This document shows, piece after piece, positions 51,565-60,041 of a stretch of DNA of 64,000 nucleotides. Each line of letters starts with the position of its first letter. The first letter of the stretch is position 1. The translations under genes and the position numbers were made by a program. Source of the DNA: Alkalicoccus saliphilus (GTDB lineage Bacteria; Bacillota; Bacilli; Bacillales; Salisediminibacteriaceae); NCBI RefSeq assembly GCF_003044065.1, contig NZ_PZJJ01000008.1:51091-115090 (forward strand), read 5' to 3'. The notes beneath the pieces were generated by a model. The model had not been told where the DNA came from and did no database searches. It saw only the letters and a program-made list of their open reading frames with translations.

Positions 51565-52566
51565 ATGTTTAACAGACCCCAAATTGGAATAGATTTAGGC
51601 ACTGTCACTATGATGGCATGCCGGAAAGGCAGAGAGGAGCTTATTCTGGAGCCGTCCCTTGCTGCTATTCTTGAAGGAGGAACCGAGCCGGCTGCTTTCG
51701 GACAGGAAGCTCTGCGTCTCATACAACAAAAACCTTCCAGCTTCACACCGGTCCAGCCGATTAAAGGCGGAACTATTGCTGATGAGAAGTCAGCTGTGGA
51801 ACTTCTTGCATACATACTGAACAAAACAGGAAGCAGCCGCAGTCTTTTTTCAAGAAAGCCGGAAGCAGCCGTATGTATTTCCACCGGAGCAACCGACGTG
51901 GAAAAACGGGCAGTGGTGAAAGCTTTATATATAAGCGGAGCCGGCAGGGTTCGTCTGATCGAGGAGCCACTGGCAGCAGCTCTAGGATCAGGCATTGCTG
52001 CGGAGGAAGCAGAGGCTCATATGATTGTATCGATCGGCGGTGGGAAATCGGAGGCAGCTGTAATGGCGGCCGGACGAATTATCCTCTCTCACACTGCCCG
52101 CACCGGGGGAAGAGATCTGGATGAAGCTTTCAGCAGATTTATGAGTGAAAATTATAACCTTCTCATTTCTCCTTCCACGGCAGAAGAGACCAAACTTAAA
52201 ATTGGTTCTGCTCCGGGATTTCACCAGTCCGAGAGTTATGTTATCCGGGGAATTGATGCTGTCTCCGGCCTCCCCCGGTCGGTTGAAATTCAACCATCAA
52301 TTCTCGAGAAAATATACGAAGCTCCTTTGAAAAAAATTCTGCATACCGCGCTCCGGTCACTACAGTCTTTACCTCCGGAAACCAGTGGAGAGCTGCTCGA
52401 CCGGGGAGTTGTCTTATGCGGGGGCGGAGCTCTGCTTCCGGGGCTGGCATCCTGGATGTCCGACATAATGCAAATACCTGTACAGCTTTCTCCCTGCCCT
52501 GTTGAAGCTGCAGTGAAAGGCGCCTCCCTTTCTTTCAACTTATCTGAATCAGGGGAGTCACTATAG
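51565..52566 (+). CDS. Divergent MreB/Mbl-like actin homologue
   Basis: 333 aa, MreB length. Phosphate-1 loop IGIDLGTVTMMA at 7-18, EEPLAAALGSG with the catalytic Glu pair at 133-134, adenosine motif VVLCGGGALLPGLASW near the C-terminus, so the actin fold is clear. The phosphate-2 motif, DIGGGTTE in MreB, reads SIGGGKSE here (Ser 156 for Asp), an unusual change in the nucleotide pocket. The gene is alone, not next to mreCD. Start supported by AGGAGG. Could be a polymerising paralogue with altered ATP hydrolysis or a regulator of MreB; this is inference. Confidence 0.85.
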   Translation: MFNRPQIGIDLGTVTMMACRKGREELILEPSLAAILEGGTEPAAFGQEALRLIQQKPSSFTPVQPIKGGTIADEKSAVELLAYILNKTGSSRSLFSRKPEAAVCISTGATDVEKRAVVKALYISGAGRVRLIEEPLAAALGSGIAAEEAEAHMIVSIGGGKSEAAVMAAGRIILSHTARTGGRDLDEAFSRFMSENYNLLISPSTAEETKLKIGSAPGFHQSESYVIRGIDAVSGLPRSVEIQPSILEKIYEAPLKKILHTALRSLQSLPPETSGELLDRGVVLCGGGALLPGLASWMSDIMQIPVQLSPCPVEAAVKGASLSFNLSESGESL

Positions 52567-52661
52567 CTTATCTCTGCTTTTCGAAAAAACATCTGGAAGA
52601 AAGTTTTATTTGCAGCTTCCACTTTAAGGAGTCGGGCTGTCGGATGGACTCATTATAAAGT

Positions 52662-52709
52662 AAAAAGCAGGACGGCAGAAGGTATATCCTCTGCCGTCCC
52701 GCTTTTTTT
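52662..52709. terminator. Bidirectional terminator between MreB-like and carbonic anhydrase genes
   Basis: GCAGGACGGCAGA (52667-52679) pairs with TCTGCCGTCCCGC (52689-52702, one bulge), with A- and T-runs on either side. Confidence 0.85.
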
Positions 52710-53262
52710 ACTCAATCCATTCCAGATCGCCGTTTTCGATATGGAATAAAGCCCCGAGCACCGGAACTTCTCTATCCAGTTCTGTGTAAGTATCTGCTTT
52801 TTTTATATTTTCAATCTGAACTTTCACATTGTGGCGTTCCAGGGTTTCACCGTCCTCCGCTGTTGTGCCTTTTTCACAGGAATCTACAGACTCTCTGACG
52901 TATTTCAGCCATCTTTCCAGAGAGTCCGGATGTCCGGTTTGTTTTGTTCCCTGCACTCCACCGCAGAAGGTGTGGCCAAGAACCAGCACATAGTCCACTT
53001 TCAGTACGTGCAGAGCATAAAACAGACTTGCCTGAAACCCACTATCCTCCGAAGGCGCCTGGTTGGCAATATTACGGTGAATAAAAAGCTCCCCAAGCGG
53101 CTGGCCGGTAACGGTCGATGGGTCAGTTCTGGAGTCACAGCAGGCGAGCACGAAAAAAGTCGGCTGCTGGCCTTTGGATAAATGCTGAAAGTACTCTTTA
53201 TTTTCATTTACACGGGATTCCTTAAATTGTTTCTGAGCATTTTCAAGATCTTTTACATTCAT
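52708..53262 (-). CDS. Beta-carbonic anhydrase
   Basis: 184 aa. Zinc ligands C41 (CCDSR, with Asp 43/Arg 45 dyad), H97 and C100 (LGHTFCGG). Interconverts CO2 and bicarbonate in the cytosol. Length is normal for the bacterial beta class. Single gene with AAGGAG ribosome binding site. Confidence 0.92.
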   Translation of the reverse strand: MNVKDLENAQKQFKESRVNENKEYFQHLSKGQQPTFFVLACCDSRTDPSTVTGQPLGELFIHRNIANQAPSEDSGFQASLFYALHVLKVDYVLVLGHTFCGGVQGTKQTGHPDSLERWLKYVRESVDSCEKGTTAEDGETLERHNVKVQIENIKKADTYTELDREVPVLGALFHIENGDLEWIE

Positions 53263-53340
53263 TTCCTTCTCTCCTTCATGTACTCAATTTTTCTTAGTTT
53301 CTCATGAGAGGGAGTTTTTGACAAGATTTCATTAAATAAG

Positions 53341-53484
53341 CTACTTCGTTCTTCCCTGAATCATTCGAACGATAAATACTACCAGAGCTATAACAAGCAG
53401 GATATGAATGAGGCCTCCCACAAGATCCAGTACGAAACCGATCAGCCATATGGCTATAATAATCCAAATAATTGTCCAGAGCAT
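53341..53484 (-). CDS. Lmo0937 family small membrane protein
   Basis: 47 aa from ATG 53484 (GGAGG eight bases upstream) to TAG at 53341. Two hydrophobic stretches with the pattern LWTIIWIIIAIWLIGFVLD then GGLIHILLVIALVVFIVRMI, diagnostic of the Lmo0937 family, often under general stress control in Firmicutes. No enzymatic role known. Confidence 0.85.
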   Translation of the reverse strand: MLWTIIWIIIAIWLIGFVLDLVGGLIHILLVIALVVFIVRMIQGRTK

Positions 53485-53556
53485 GGCTTTTACCTCCTTA
53501 CTTATCATTAAATATACAAAATTTTATTAGGAATACTATTTCCTATCTCTATTACT

Positions 53557-54456
53557 TCAAAACCTCTCATCCTGTCCGCAGGCAAATGCCAGAGCTTTTG
53601 GAAGCACACCAATATCTACAGGGGTTTCTGCCTCTATTTCCCCATCGGTATCCAGCTTTTTTACCGGAGAAGTTTCCAGACGGATGGAACCAGCCTGAAA
53701 ATGTTTAACTCCTTCTGTATCCCAAACAGGCTCTTTTTTGCCGGATCTATGCAGCCACTCGCGGAATAACATGGCTCCTGCGTCTTCCAGAATAACTATG
53801 TCCAGTACTTCATCTCCCATATTTATCGTTGGAAAAGGAAGGCCCACCGTACCAATAAATCTGCCGTTACAGACGAGAATCATAACAGCATCACCGCTTA
53901 TTTTTTCGCCATCGGCTGTAAGCGTATATGAAAAAGTTTCTGCATCACGCATCGTCTGCCAGGCACTCATGAAATAGCTGACCCGTCCAATTTTTTCTTT
54001 AGCTCCTTCATCTATGTTTTCGGAGGTGTCAGCAATTATTCCGACCCCTGCAAAGTTGGTAAATGCCCTTCCGTTATAACAGCCGAGATCTATCCAGACG
54101 AGGTTCTGCTCCATCGTAACTTTTGCAGCCTGTACCGGATCCATAGGAAGCCCGAGAGACCGCGCAAAATCATTACAGGTTCCTCCCGGCAGAATCCCGA
54201 CTCCCGGAACCTTTTTTCTTCTGCGAAGGCTGTCTACGCATAAATGAACCGACCCATCTCCTCCGAAAATCCAGACAAAATCAAACAGATTTTCTTCATC
54301 CTCTAAAAATTCTTTTACTTCTTCCGGGTCTTTTCCTTCATGCACGAGAAGTGTTTCCGTTCCCTGTTTAAGTATATCCAGAATTTCTGCTAAAGGTTTT
54401 CCATTCTGGGATTTTCCGGCTGACTGGTTGTAAACAAAAAGGCCCCGTTTAATCAT
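53557..54456 (-). CDS. YegS/BmrU-type lipid kinase
   Basis: About 299 aa from ATG 54456 (MIKRGLFVYNQSAGK, AGGGG eight bases upstream); ATGs at 54501 and 54474 also occur. Diacylglycerol-kinase catalytic domain with GGDGS (IFGGDGSVHL), GILPGGTCNDFARSLGLP and VSNFAG-like region reading FTNFAGVGI. Phosphorylates diacylglycerol or a related lipid. Orientation divergent from the glycosyltransferase gene at 54,581. Confidence 0.88.
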   Translation of the reverse strand: MIKRGLFVYNQSAGKSQNGKPLAEILDILKQGTETLLVHEGKDPEEVKEFLEDEENLFDFVWIFGGDGSVHLCVDSLRRRKKVPGVGILPGGTCNDFARSLGLPMDPVQAAKVTMEQNLVWIDLGCYNGRAFTNFAGVGIIADTSENIDEGAKEKIGRVSYFMSAWQTMRDAETFSYTLTADGEKISGDAVMILVCNGRFIGTVGLPFPTINMGDEVLDIVILEDAGAMLFREWLHRSGKKEPVWDTEGVKHFQAGSIRLETSPVKKLDTDGEIEAETPVDIGVLPKALAFACGQDERF

Positions 54457-54580
54457 CCGTTCCGCCCCTCTCATTAATACGTCCTTTCTTCTCCATTCCA
54501 CTCTTTAATAACTGGCAATCATCCTTTTTTCATTCCCTGTATCCACATGGTAAAATATACGGCATCCAGGAGGTGGTAAC

Positions 54581-55699
54581 ATGACATGGATCAGCTTAAT
54601 AACATTGACGGCTGTGCTTGTAATAAGTATTCAGTGGTACACAGGTATCCGCCGAATGCCGTTTGTTCGTCAAACAGAAATACAAAAGCAGCTCCCTTCC
54701 GTTACTATTATTGCTGCTGCAAAAAATGAAGAAAAAAGAATAAGGGAAGCAGCTGATTCGTTTCTGTCACTTGACTATCCTGACCTCGAAATCGTTATCG
54801 TCAATGACCGGTCGACTGACCAGACAGGAGAGATACTTCAGGATGTTAAAAAAAATCATCCTGCCGGAAGCCGGCTTACATTAAAGACGATCCAGAACCT
54901 TCCCGAAGGCTGGCTTGGTAAAAACCATGCGCTTTATATAGGTGCTGAAAATTCGGTGAGCGACTGGCTGCTGTTTACGGATGGGGATATTATTTTTCAC
55001 CCAGAGGCTTTAAAGTACGCTGCCTCCCACGCCGTAAATAACAATCTGGATCATCTTCCCCTGATTCCGCAGAATGAAGGAGGTACTCTTCCCTATCGGG
55101 CTTTTCATTACTACTGGAGCATCATTGGAATATGGAATTTTATTCAGCTGAAACATGCCGGTGTGGGGGCTTTTAATTTCCTGCGTCGGGAGGCCTATGA
55201 AGCCATCGGTACACACGCAGCTGTAAAGTCAGCTCCAGACGATGATTTAAAACTGGGGAAAATACTGGTGAAAGCGGGTTACCGTCAGCAGCTTGCCTTT
55301 GGAATGGGCCTTGTATTTGTTCAGTGGTACGAATCTGTTCCCGAAGTTATTAATGGACTCGAAAAAAATTTATTTGCTTTTATGCGGTACAGCACCGCTC
55401 TCGTTTTAACGTTTTCTACAGTTATCTTCCTGCTGCATATTTTTCCGTTTGCTGCGCTGTTTGCTGCCGGTTTTCCCTCCGCTCTTATTTATGCATTCAT
55501 TCTGATTGTGTACGCAGCAATGTATTTTTATAATAGAAAATTTGCAGGGGACTCTCCCCTTTTTTATTTTACTCTTCCTTTGGCCGCCCTCTTATTTATA
55601 TACTGTCTGCTCCGCTCTGCCTACAAAGCCCTGCGGCGTGGAGGCATTGACTGGAGAGGTACAACTTATTCTCTGAAAGAACTGAAACGCAAAAAATAA
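54581..55699 (+). CDS. Membrane glycosyltransferase family 2 (CrtQ/HpnB-like)
   Basis: 372 aa. N-terminal membrane helix, GT-A catalytic domain with VTIIAAAKNEEKRI, VNDRSTDQTGEI, the DxD-like FTDGDIIF and DDDLKLGK, then three or four C-terminal helices and an ending GGIDWRGTTYSL. The arrangement fits GT2 enzymes that glycosylate carotenoids or hopanoids. No other carotenoid or hopanoid genes are nearby, so substrate is open. ATG with AGGAGG. Confidence 0.8.
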   Translation: MTWISLITLTAVLVISIQWYTGIRRMPFVRQTEIQKQLPSVTIIAAAKNEEKRIREAADSFLSLDYPDLEIVIVNDRSTDQTGEILQDVKKNHPAGSRLTLKTIQNLPEGWLGKNHALYIGAENSVSDWLLFTDGDIIFHPEALKYAASHAVNNNLDHLPLIPQNEGGTLPYRAFHYYWSIIGIWNFIQLKHAGVGAFNFLRREAYEAIGTHAAVKSAPDDDLKLGKILVKAGYRQQLAFGMGLVFVQWYESVPEVINGLEKNLFAFMRYSTALVLTFSTVIFLLHIFPFAALFAAGFPSALIYAFILIVYAAMYFYNRKFAGDSPLFYFTLPLAALLFIYCLLRSAYKALRRGGIDWRGTTYSLKELKRKK

Positions 55700-55771
55700 T
55701 CGTTTTCCTCAGGCTTTCTGGTAAAATAAAATAAACATCCAGTTACTGTATTTTAGAGAGGAGGGCTGGTT

Positions 55772-56926
55772 TTGACAAAACATCATGCCTGGGTCATTCT
55801 CCGACTGCTTTTCGTAATTTTGTTCATATCTGTCATCGTTTTTCTAATTACCTGGATATTCAGTATTTCCTATCCTTTCTGGATTGCCGCTCTTCTCGTA
55901 TGGATGTTTTATCCAATGATCAGATGGCTCCGAAAGAGAATCAGACTTCCGAATACCATCGCAGTAATCATAGCTCTGCTTATCGGTCTGAGTGCCCTTG
56001 GGGGGGCTTTAACAGGACTTGTCTTTCTGATTATATTTGGTGTCCGAAGTATATCGGAATTTGTTCCCCAATGGATTGAATCAACTTCCCGGGATCTTCA
56101 GCGCTTTTTCAATGAGTCCATTTTTCCTCTCTGGCAGCAGCTGACAGGTGCCGTTGATTCTCTTACTCCGGAACAGCAGAACGCTTTAAACAATGGTATT
56201 ACAACACTGGGTACACGGATAGCAGAATCTTTCACAGAAGGCGGTCAGGGACTCACCAACACTTTGACGCAGATCGTCATATTCGTACCCGCCTCCATCG
56301 TCGTCCTTGTTTTTGTTTTTATTGGCTTTTACTTCATAGGGAAAGACTGGGAAAGGATATTCAACTATATATATGCTCATACTCCCGATCCGGCTGTTGA
56401 AAAAGCCAAAGCTTTTAAGAAAATGTTTCAATACCGGGTCTTCGGCTTTTTACGGGCCCAGGTAGTTCTTATGTTTATCGCTTCCTTCATCGTATTTGCC
56501 GGTCTCCTTATACTGCGGGTTGAAAACGCCCTGACGATTGCAATTATAATTGGTGTAGCGGAAATCCTTCCGTATCTTGGTTCAGGAACCATTCTTATTC
56601 CGTGGACGCTCTATATGTTTTTCACCGGCAATCTGAGCATGGGGATAGGTCTTGCTGTCGTATACGGAGTAACAGTTCTCGTCAGACAGGCAATTGAACC
56701 TAAAGTACTTTCTACAAGCATGAATCTGAATGCACTCGCTGTATTAATTTCTCTTTTTGCAGGTTTTCAGCTTTTTGGGGTTGTAGGTGTATTTATTGGT
56801 CCTTTCGTTCTCGTGATTATCGTTATCATGAAAGATATAGGCGTAGTCGACGATCTGCTTTCATTTATCCAGCATGGCTTTAAAGAAGAAGCTGCTCCAC
56901 CCTTACGCACAAAAAATAAGAGCTGA
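55772..56926 (+). CDS. ytvI: AI-2E family transporter, YtvI-like
   Basis: 384 aa with TTG start and GAGGAGGG eight bases upstream. Seven or eight helices; FIGKDWERIF and LRVENALTIAIIIGVAEILPYLGSG with IEPKVLSTSMNLNALAVLISLFAG match the sporulation membrane protein YtvI of B. subtilis. The family also includes AI-2 exporters and Na+/H+ antiporters. The gene contains a G7 tract (55990-55996). It follows the glycosyltransferase gene by 72 bases. Confidence 0.78.
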   Translation: MTKHHAWVILRLLFVILFISVIVFLITWIFSISYPFWIAALLVWMFYPMIRWLRKRIRLPNTIAVIIALLIGLSALGGALTGLVFLIIFGVRSISEFVPQWIESTSRDLQRFFNESIFPLWQQLTGAVDSLTPEQQNALNNGITTLGTRIAESFTEGGQGLTNTLTQIVIFVPASIVVLVFVFIGFYFIGKDWERIFNYIYAHTPDPAVEKAKAFKKMFQYRVFGFLRAQVVLMFIASFIVFAGLLILRVENALTIAIIIGVAEILPYLGSGTILIPWTLYMFFTGNLSMGIGLAVVYGVTVLVRQAIEPKVLSTSMNLNALAVLISLFAGFQLFGVVGVFIGPFVLVIIVIMKDIGVVDDLLSFIQHGFKEEAAPPLRTKNKS

Positions 56927-56950
56927 CCATACGGCCGGCTCTTATTTTTA
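56912..56950 (+). terminator. Terminator overlapping the ytvI stop
   Basis: AAAAATAAGAGC arm pairs with GCTCTTATTTTT with inner GACC/GGCC; the stop lies in the first arm. Confidence 0.8.
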
Positions 56951-57077
56951 AATCATATATGAATAAAAGGGTTCAGCCGGCACAGTTTACCGGCTGTCTT
57001 TTCAGTAATCAGTCAGGCATACATCTTCAATGATTGCAAAATCAATCAAAAAATGAAAGAGAAGAGAGCATCTGCTT

Positions 57078-57230
57078 TTAGTTATTTTCACTCACAGTTA
57101 GAAATCGTTCTTCCCGCTTTTCCTGCATTTCCGCAATGCGATATTCCTGAATAAACGTGTATACAATTCTTAGTTCGTCTTCCGAAAGTCCTTCTACTAT
57201 TTTAAGGACTTCATGCTTATTAATTTCCAC
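57078..57230 (-). CDS. Small 50-aa protein, unknown
   Basis: GTG start at 57230 with GGAGG eight bases upstream, TAA at 57078. Helical, charged protein (HEVLKIVEGLSEDELRIVY, FIQEYRIAEMQEKREERF). Resembles short degradative-enzyme-regulator or DNA-binding type helices only in length; family not recognised. It follows the TspO-like gene on the same strand by 55 bases. Confidence 0.55.
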   Translation of the reverse strand: MEINKHEVLKIVEGLSEDELRIVYTFIQEYRIAEMQEKREERFLTVSENN

Positions 57231-57285
57231 GGAAGCTCCCTCCTTCTTTGTTTCCCTGATTATCTATACCCTTTTCACTATTACT

Positions 57286-58044
57286 TTAAGCTTCAAATTC
57301 AAGTACTTTTCGATTATGAAAAACGTAATAAACGATGTAGGCAAGCAGGGCGGTTCCTACGAGAGCTGCGAAAAATGCGATCGAAAAATATTCCCCGGTT
57401 CTTTCGACAGCAATGCCAATAAAAGCCCAGACAAACACAAGAGCGTACACTGCATCACGGAAAATTTTCATAAACGCATAGGCTATGGCTCCCCCTGCGA
57501 ATAAAACCAGAACTGTCCAGGTGACGTTAGAAAAAATAAAACCGTTCTGGAGGCCGGTGGAGTTAAAGAAAATACCGATATTGACAATTGTTGCTACAGA
57601 AATCCAGCCTACATATATGGAGAATGGAAGCTTTGTCCAGAGGGTGACCCCCTCTGTACGGTCAATATGATAGTAAATAAAGCTCAGCGTCACAAGCAGC
57701 GCAGCCATTGGAATTATAGTCAGAATGTAAAATTCAAAGTGGAATAAAAAAAGCCAGAGAACATTAAAAAGGCCGCTCCAGGCAAACAGGAACCCGATCC
57801 TGCTTATCACTTCCAGATCTGCTCCTCTTCTCGTATACAGGCCTCTTATTGCCCAAAGGAACAGTGTTAAGTATATGAGACTCCAAATACTGAATACATA
57901 TCCCGCAGGGGTGAATAGCACATTAACCCTTTCAGAAAGCTGACCTGTCGTTAAATTATTTAATGGCAGGGTGTTTGCCAGTGCATTGATGATTACTACA
58001 ATAATTAAAACAGCTAAATTTATTACTGCATATTGTCTGATCAT
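57286..58044 (-). CDS. TspO/MBR-related tryptophan-rich membrane protein
   Basis: 252 aa from ATG 58044 (AAAGGTGG eight bases upstream), not the frame to 58170. Seven or eight helices. The FTPAGYVFSIWSLIYLTLFLWA segment resembles the FTPPNW-hallmark region of TspO, repeated twice in the long form of the family. TspO proteins bind porphyrins; the function of this long form is unknown. Confidence 0.65.
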   Translation of the reverse strand: MIRQYAVINLAVLIIVVIINALANTLPLNNLTTGQLSERVNVLFTPAGYVFSIWSLIYLTLFLWAIRGLYTRRGADLEVISRIGFLFAWSGLFNVLWLFLFHFEFYILTIIPMAALLVTLSFIYYHIDRTEGVTLWTKLPFSIYVGWISVATIVNIGIFFNSTGLQNGFIFSNVTWTVLVLFAGGAIAYAFMKIFRDAVYALVFVWAFIGIAVERTGEYFSIAFFAALVGTALLAYIVYYVFHNRKVLEFEA

Positions 58045-58346
58045 GTTTGGTCCACCTTTCTCAATTTGTTTAATTATTCCTTTATGTACCCTAAAGCAGC
58101 CTCCCTTAATCAAAAAGTCATACGTGACTTCGCTTCTGATGAATATACCCGTGCTTATATACCTATACAATCAACCGGCCAAATATTTGTTGCAACAACT
58201 TCCTTCGTTAAATAAGTAATTAAAACTGTCTGAAATGAAGCATAGGTAAAACGAACGTCCACCTTCGTTTCTATAGGAATTTTTCAGGCCCCCTGTGGAT
58301 GACTTCCAGTCCCGGCTGCCGGGTAAGGTTACCCCGGGGCAGATTA
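58045..58346. other. Intergenic region, no gene
   Basis: Upstream of the TspO-like gene; the last 90 bases are GC-rich. No supported gene, RNA or repeat. Confidence 0.35.
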
Positions 58347-58385
58347 AAATAAACCTGTCAGACAGAAGACTGACAGGTTTATTTT
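58347..58385. terminator. Terminator after the methionine gamma-lyase-like gene
   Basis: AAACCTGTCAG (58351-58361) pairs with CTGACAGGTTT (58370-58380). T-runs on both strands; about 100 bases from the gene stop. Confidence 0.7.
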
Positions 58386-58480
58386 CCTAGTACGGCTGCG
58401 AACATTTTTCCGTACTGTCCATCCCGTATTTTTCATCTTATATATCAGCACCACAAGTGCCTTACAATCTTTCAGAGGTT

Positions 58481-59677
58481 TCACACTTTTTCTTCAGCAA
58501 AGGTTTTTTCCAGGGACTGTTCAATATCTTCCCAGATGTCCTCCGGGCTTTCCAGGCCGACAGACAGCCGGACGAGCGAATCTGTAATCCCCATTTTTTT
58601 CCTCTGTTCTTCCGGCACTACAGAATGAGTCATCGTAGCCGGGTGCTGAATGAGAGATTCAGCGTCTCCGAGGCTGACTGCTGTCTGCACAACCTTCAGT
58701 CCATTCATGAATCGCTGAGCTGCTTTTTTCCCCCCTTCCACCTCGAAACTGATCAGTCCCCCGTAATTATTCATCTGTCTGCCCGCGAGCAGGTGCCCCG
58801 AAAAATCCGGATCTCCTGGGTAAATGATGTTGTGAATACGGGAATGCTTTTTAAGCTTTTCAAAAATTATTTTTGCATTATCGCAGTGCCTGTCCATACG
58901 AACAGCCAGTGTTTTGAGACCTCTCAGCAGCAGCCAGGCGTCGAACGGGCCAAGTACTGCTCCAACATCCTTCTGTGTCGTCATACGGATTTTCTGCATT
59001 TCTTCAGCCGGCCCTACGGCTGCTCCAGCTATAACATCCCCGTGACCGCTGATATATTTTGTAGCACTGTGAATGACATAATCCGCTCCCATTTTCAGAG
59101 GCTGCTGAAGATAGGGAGAGCAGAAAGTGTTATCAACTACTACCTTTAAGTTATTTTTCTTTGCCGTACGGATAACCATTTCCAAATCGACAAGTTTCAT
59201 CGTCGGATTGATTGGTGTTTCCACATAAATTACTTTTGTTTCCGGACGAATCATGTGCTGGATTGCTTCCCCGCTGTCCATCTGCATTAAATCAAAATCT
59301 ATCTGGAATTTTTCATTTGCCATTTCAAGAAATCCGAATGTACATCCGTATACACCTTCGGATACGAGGACGTGATCTCCAGTTTTTAAAAGATGCATTA
59401 ACACAGCAGAAACAGCCCCCATTCCGGAAGCAAAAGCGACTCCCTCCTCCCCTTCTTCCAGATCAGCCATTTTCTTTTCAAACTCCGCTGTGGTCGGATT
59501 TCCGAGACGGGAATACATATAACCGTCTTCTTCCCCGGCAAACCGCGCCTCTCCCTGCTCAGCGCTGTCGAAAACAAATGTTGAAGTTTGATAAAGCGGG
59601 TGCGTAAGACTTCCGTGCTGACTTTTTCTGTCGAAGAACCCATGAATAAGTCTCGTTTCAAGCTCTCTTTTTTTCAT
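58481..59677 (-). CDS. Methionine gamma-lyase-like PLP enzyme
   Basis: 398 aa, Cys/Met metabolism PLP family. PLP lysine in HSATKYISGHGD near residue 209; YMYSRLGNPTTA near residue 54; and SEGVYGCTFGFL, whose Cys (about residue 115) is the residue found in methionine gamma-lyases but not in cystathionine gamma-synthases or beta-lyases. It cleaves methionine to methanethiol, 2-oxobutyrate and ammonia, or acts on homocysteine. No S-box or T-box is seen upstream, but a cre-like site lies 19 bases before the start codon. Confidence 0.85.
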   Translation of the reverse strand: MKKRELETRLIHGFFDRKSQHGSLTHPLYQTSTFVFDSAEQGEARFAGEEDGYMYSRLGNPTTAEFEKKMADLEEGEEGVAFASGMGAVSAVLMHLLKTGDHVLVSEGVYGCTFGFLEMANEKFQIDFDLMQMDSGEAIQHMIRPETKVIYVETPINPTMKLVDLEMVIRTAKKNNLKVVVDNTFCSPYLQQPLKMGADYVIHSATKYISGHGDVIAGAAVGPAEEMQKIRMTTQKDVGAVLGPFDAWLLLRGLKTLAVRMDRHCDNAKIIFEKLKKHSRIHNIIYPGDPDFSGHLLAGRQMNNYGGLISFEVEGGKKAAQRFMNGLKVVQTAVSLGDAESLIQHPATMTHSVVPEEQRKKMGITDSLVRLSVGLESPEDIWEDIEQSLEKTFAEEKV

Positions 59678-59695
59678 AATAATTCCTCCTATAAA

Positions 59696-59709
59696 ATAAA
59701 GCGCTTACA
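59696..59709. promoter_or_regulatory. cre-like site (CcpA) upstream of the methionine gamma-lyase-like gene
   Basis: ATAAAGCGCTTACA matches the cre consensus TGWAANCGNTNWCA at 12 of 14 positions. Position suggests roadblock repression by CcpA; not tested. Confidence 0.4.
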
Positions 59710-59839
59710 TTTACAGTATACCTTAAAATGTCTTAAGGAGAGAAGTTACTGGGAAAATATTCTATGAATATATTTTGGAAGCTTCCTGTGACAATTGTTT
59801 CTTCCACGGGATAAAAAAGATAGCAGCTGCAGAGTTTCC

Positions 59840-59951
59840 AGAGTGTTGATTAAGGCTTGGTTTCAGAATAATTATTCTTCTGAGCGTACAGCTTTCTCCT
59901 GCACTCCCCGGCGAAAGCAGGGAAATGTCCACGCATGTATAAAAACACTCT
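59840..59951 (+). mobile_element. 112-bp MITE-like element with 8-bp inverted ends
   Basis: AGAGTGTT at 59840-59847 and its complement AACACTCT at 59944-59951. The first 65 bases are nearly the same as at 63,830 (GATTAAGGCTTGGTTTCAGAATAA versus the TCTTGG form) and the last 30 match the end of copy B at 38.56 kb. The interior present in longer copies is missing. Confidence 0.7.
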
Positions 59952-59964
59952 ATAAACAACCTGA

Positions 59965-59995
59965 AAACTATGCAGCATAAACTGCTGCATAGTTT
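59965..59995 (-). terminator. Terminator after the ABC-F gene
   Basis: CTATGCAGCA/TGCTGCATAG stem followed by TTTT on the minus strand, about 50 bases after the ABC-F stop. Confidence 0.6.
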
Positions 59996-60041
59996 CTTGG
60001 AAACCTGTATTTAGTTGTCAGGCTCTTCCTCTGATTACTTT

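Noticed and set aside
59678..59839. S-box or T-box leader before the methionine gamma-lyase-like gene
   Set aside because: No SAM-I core, no specifier loop or T-box sequence found.
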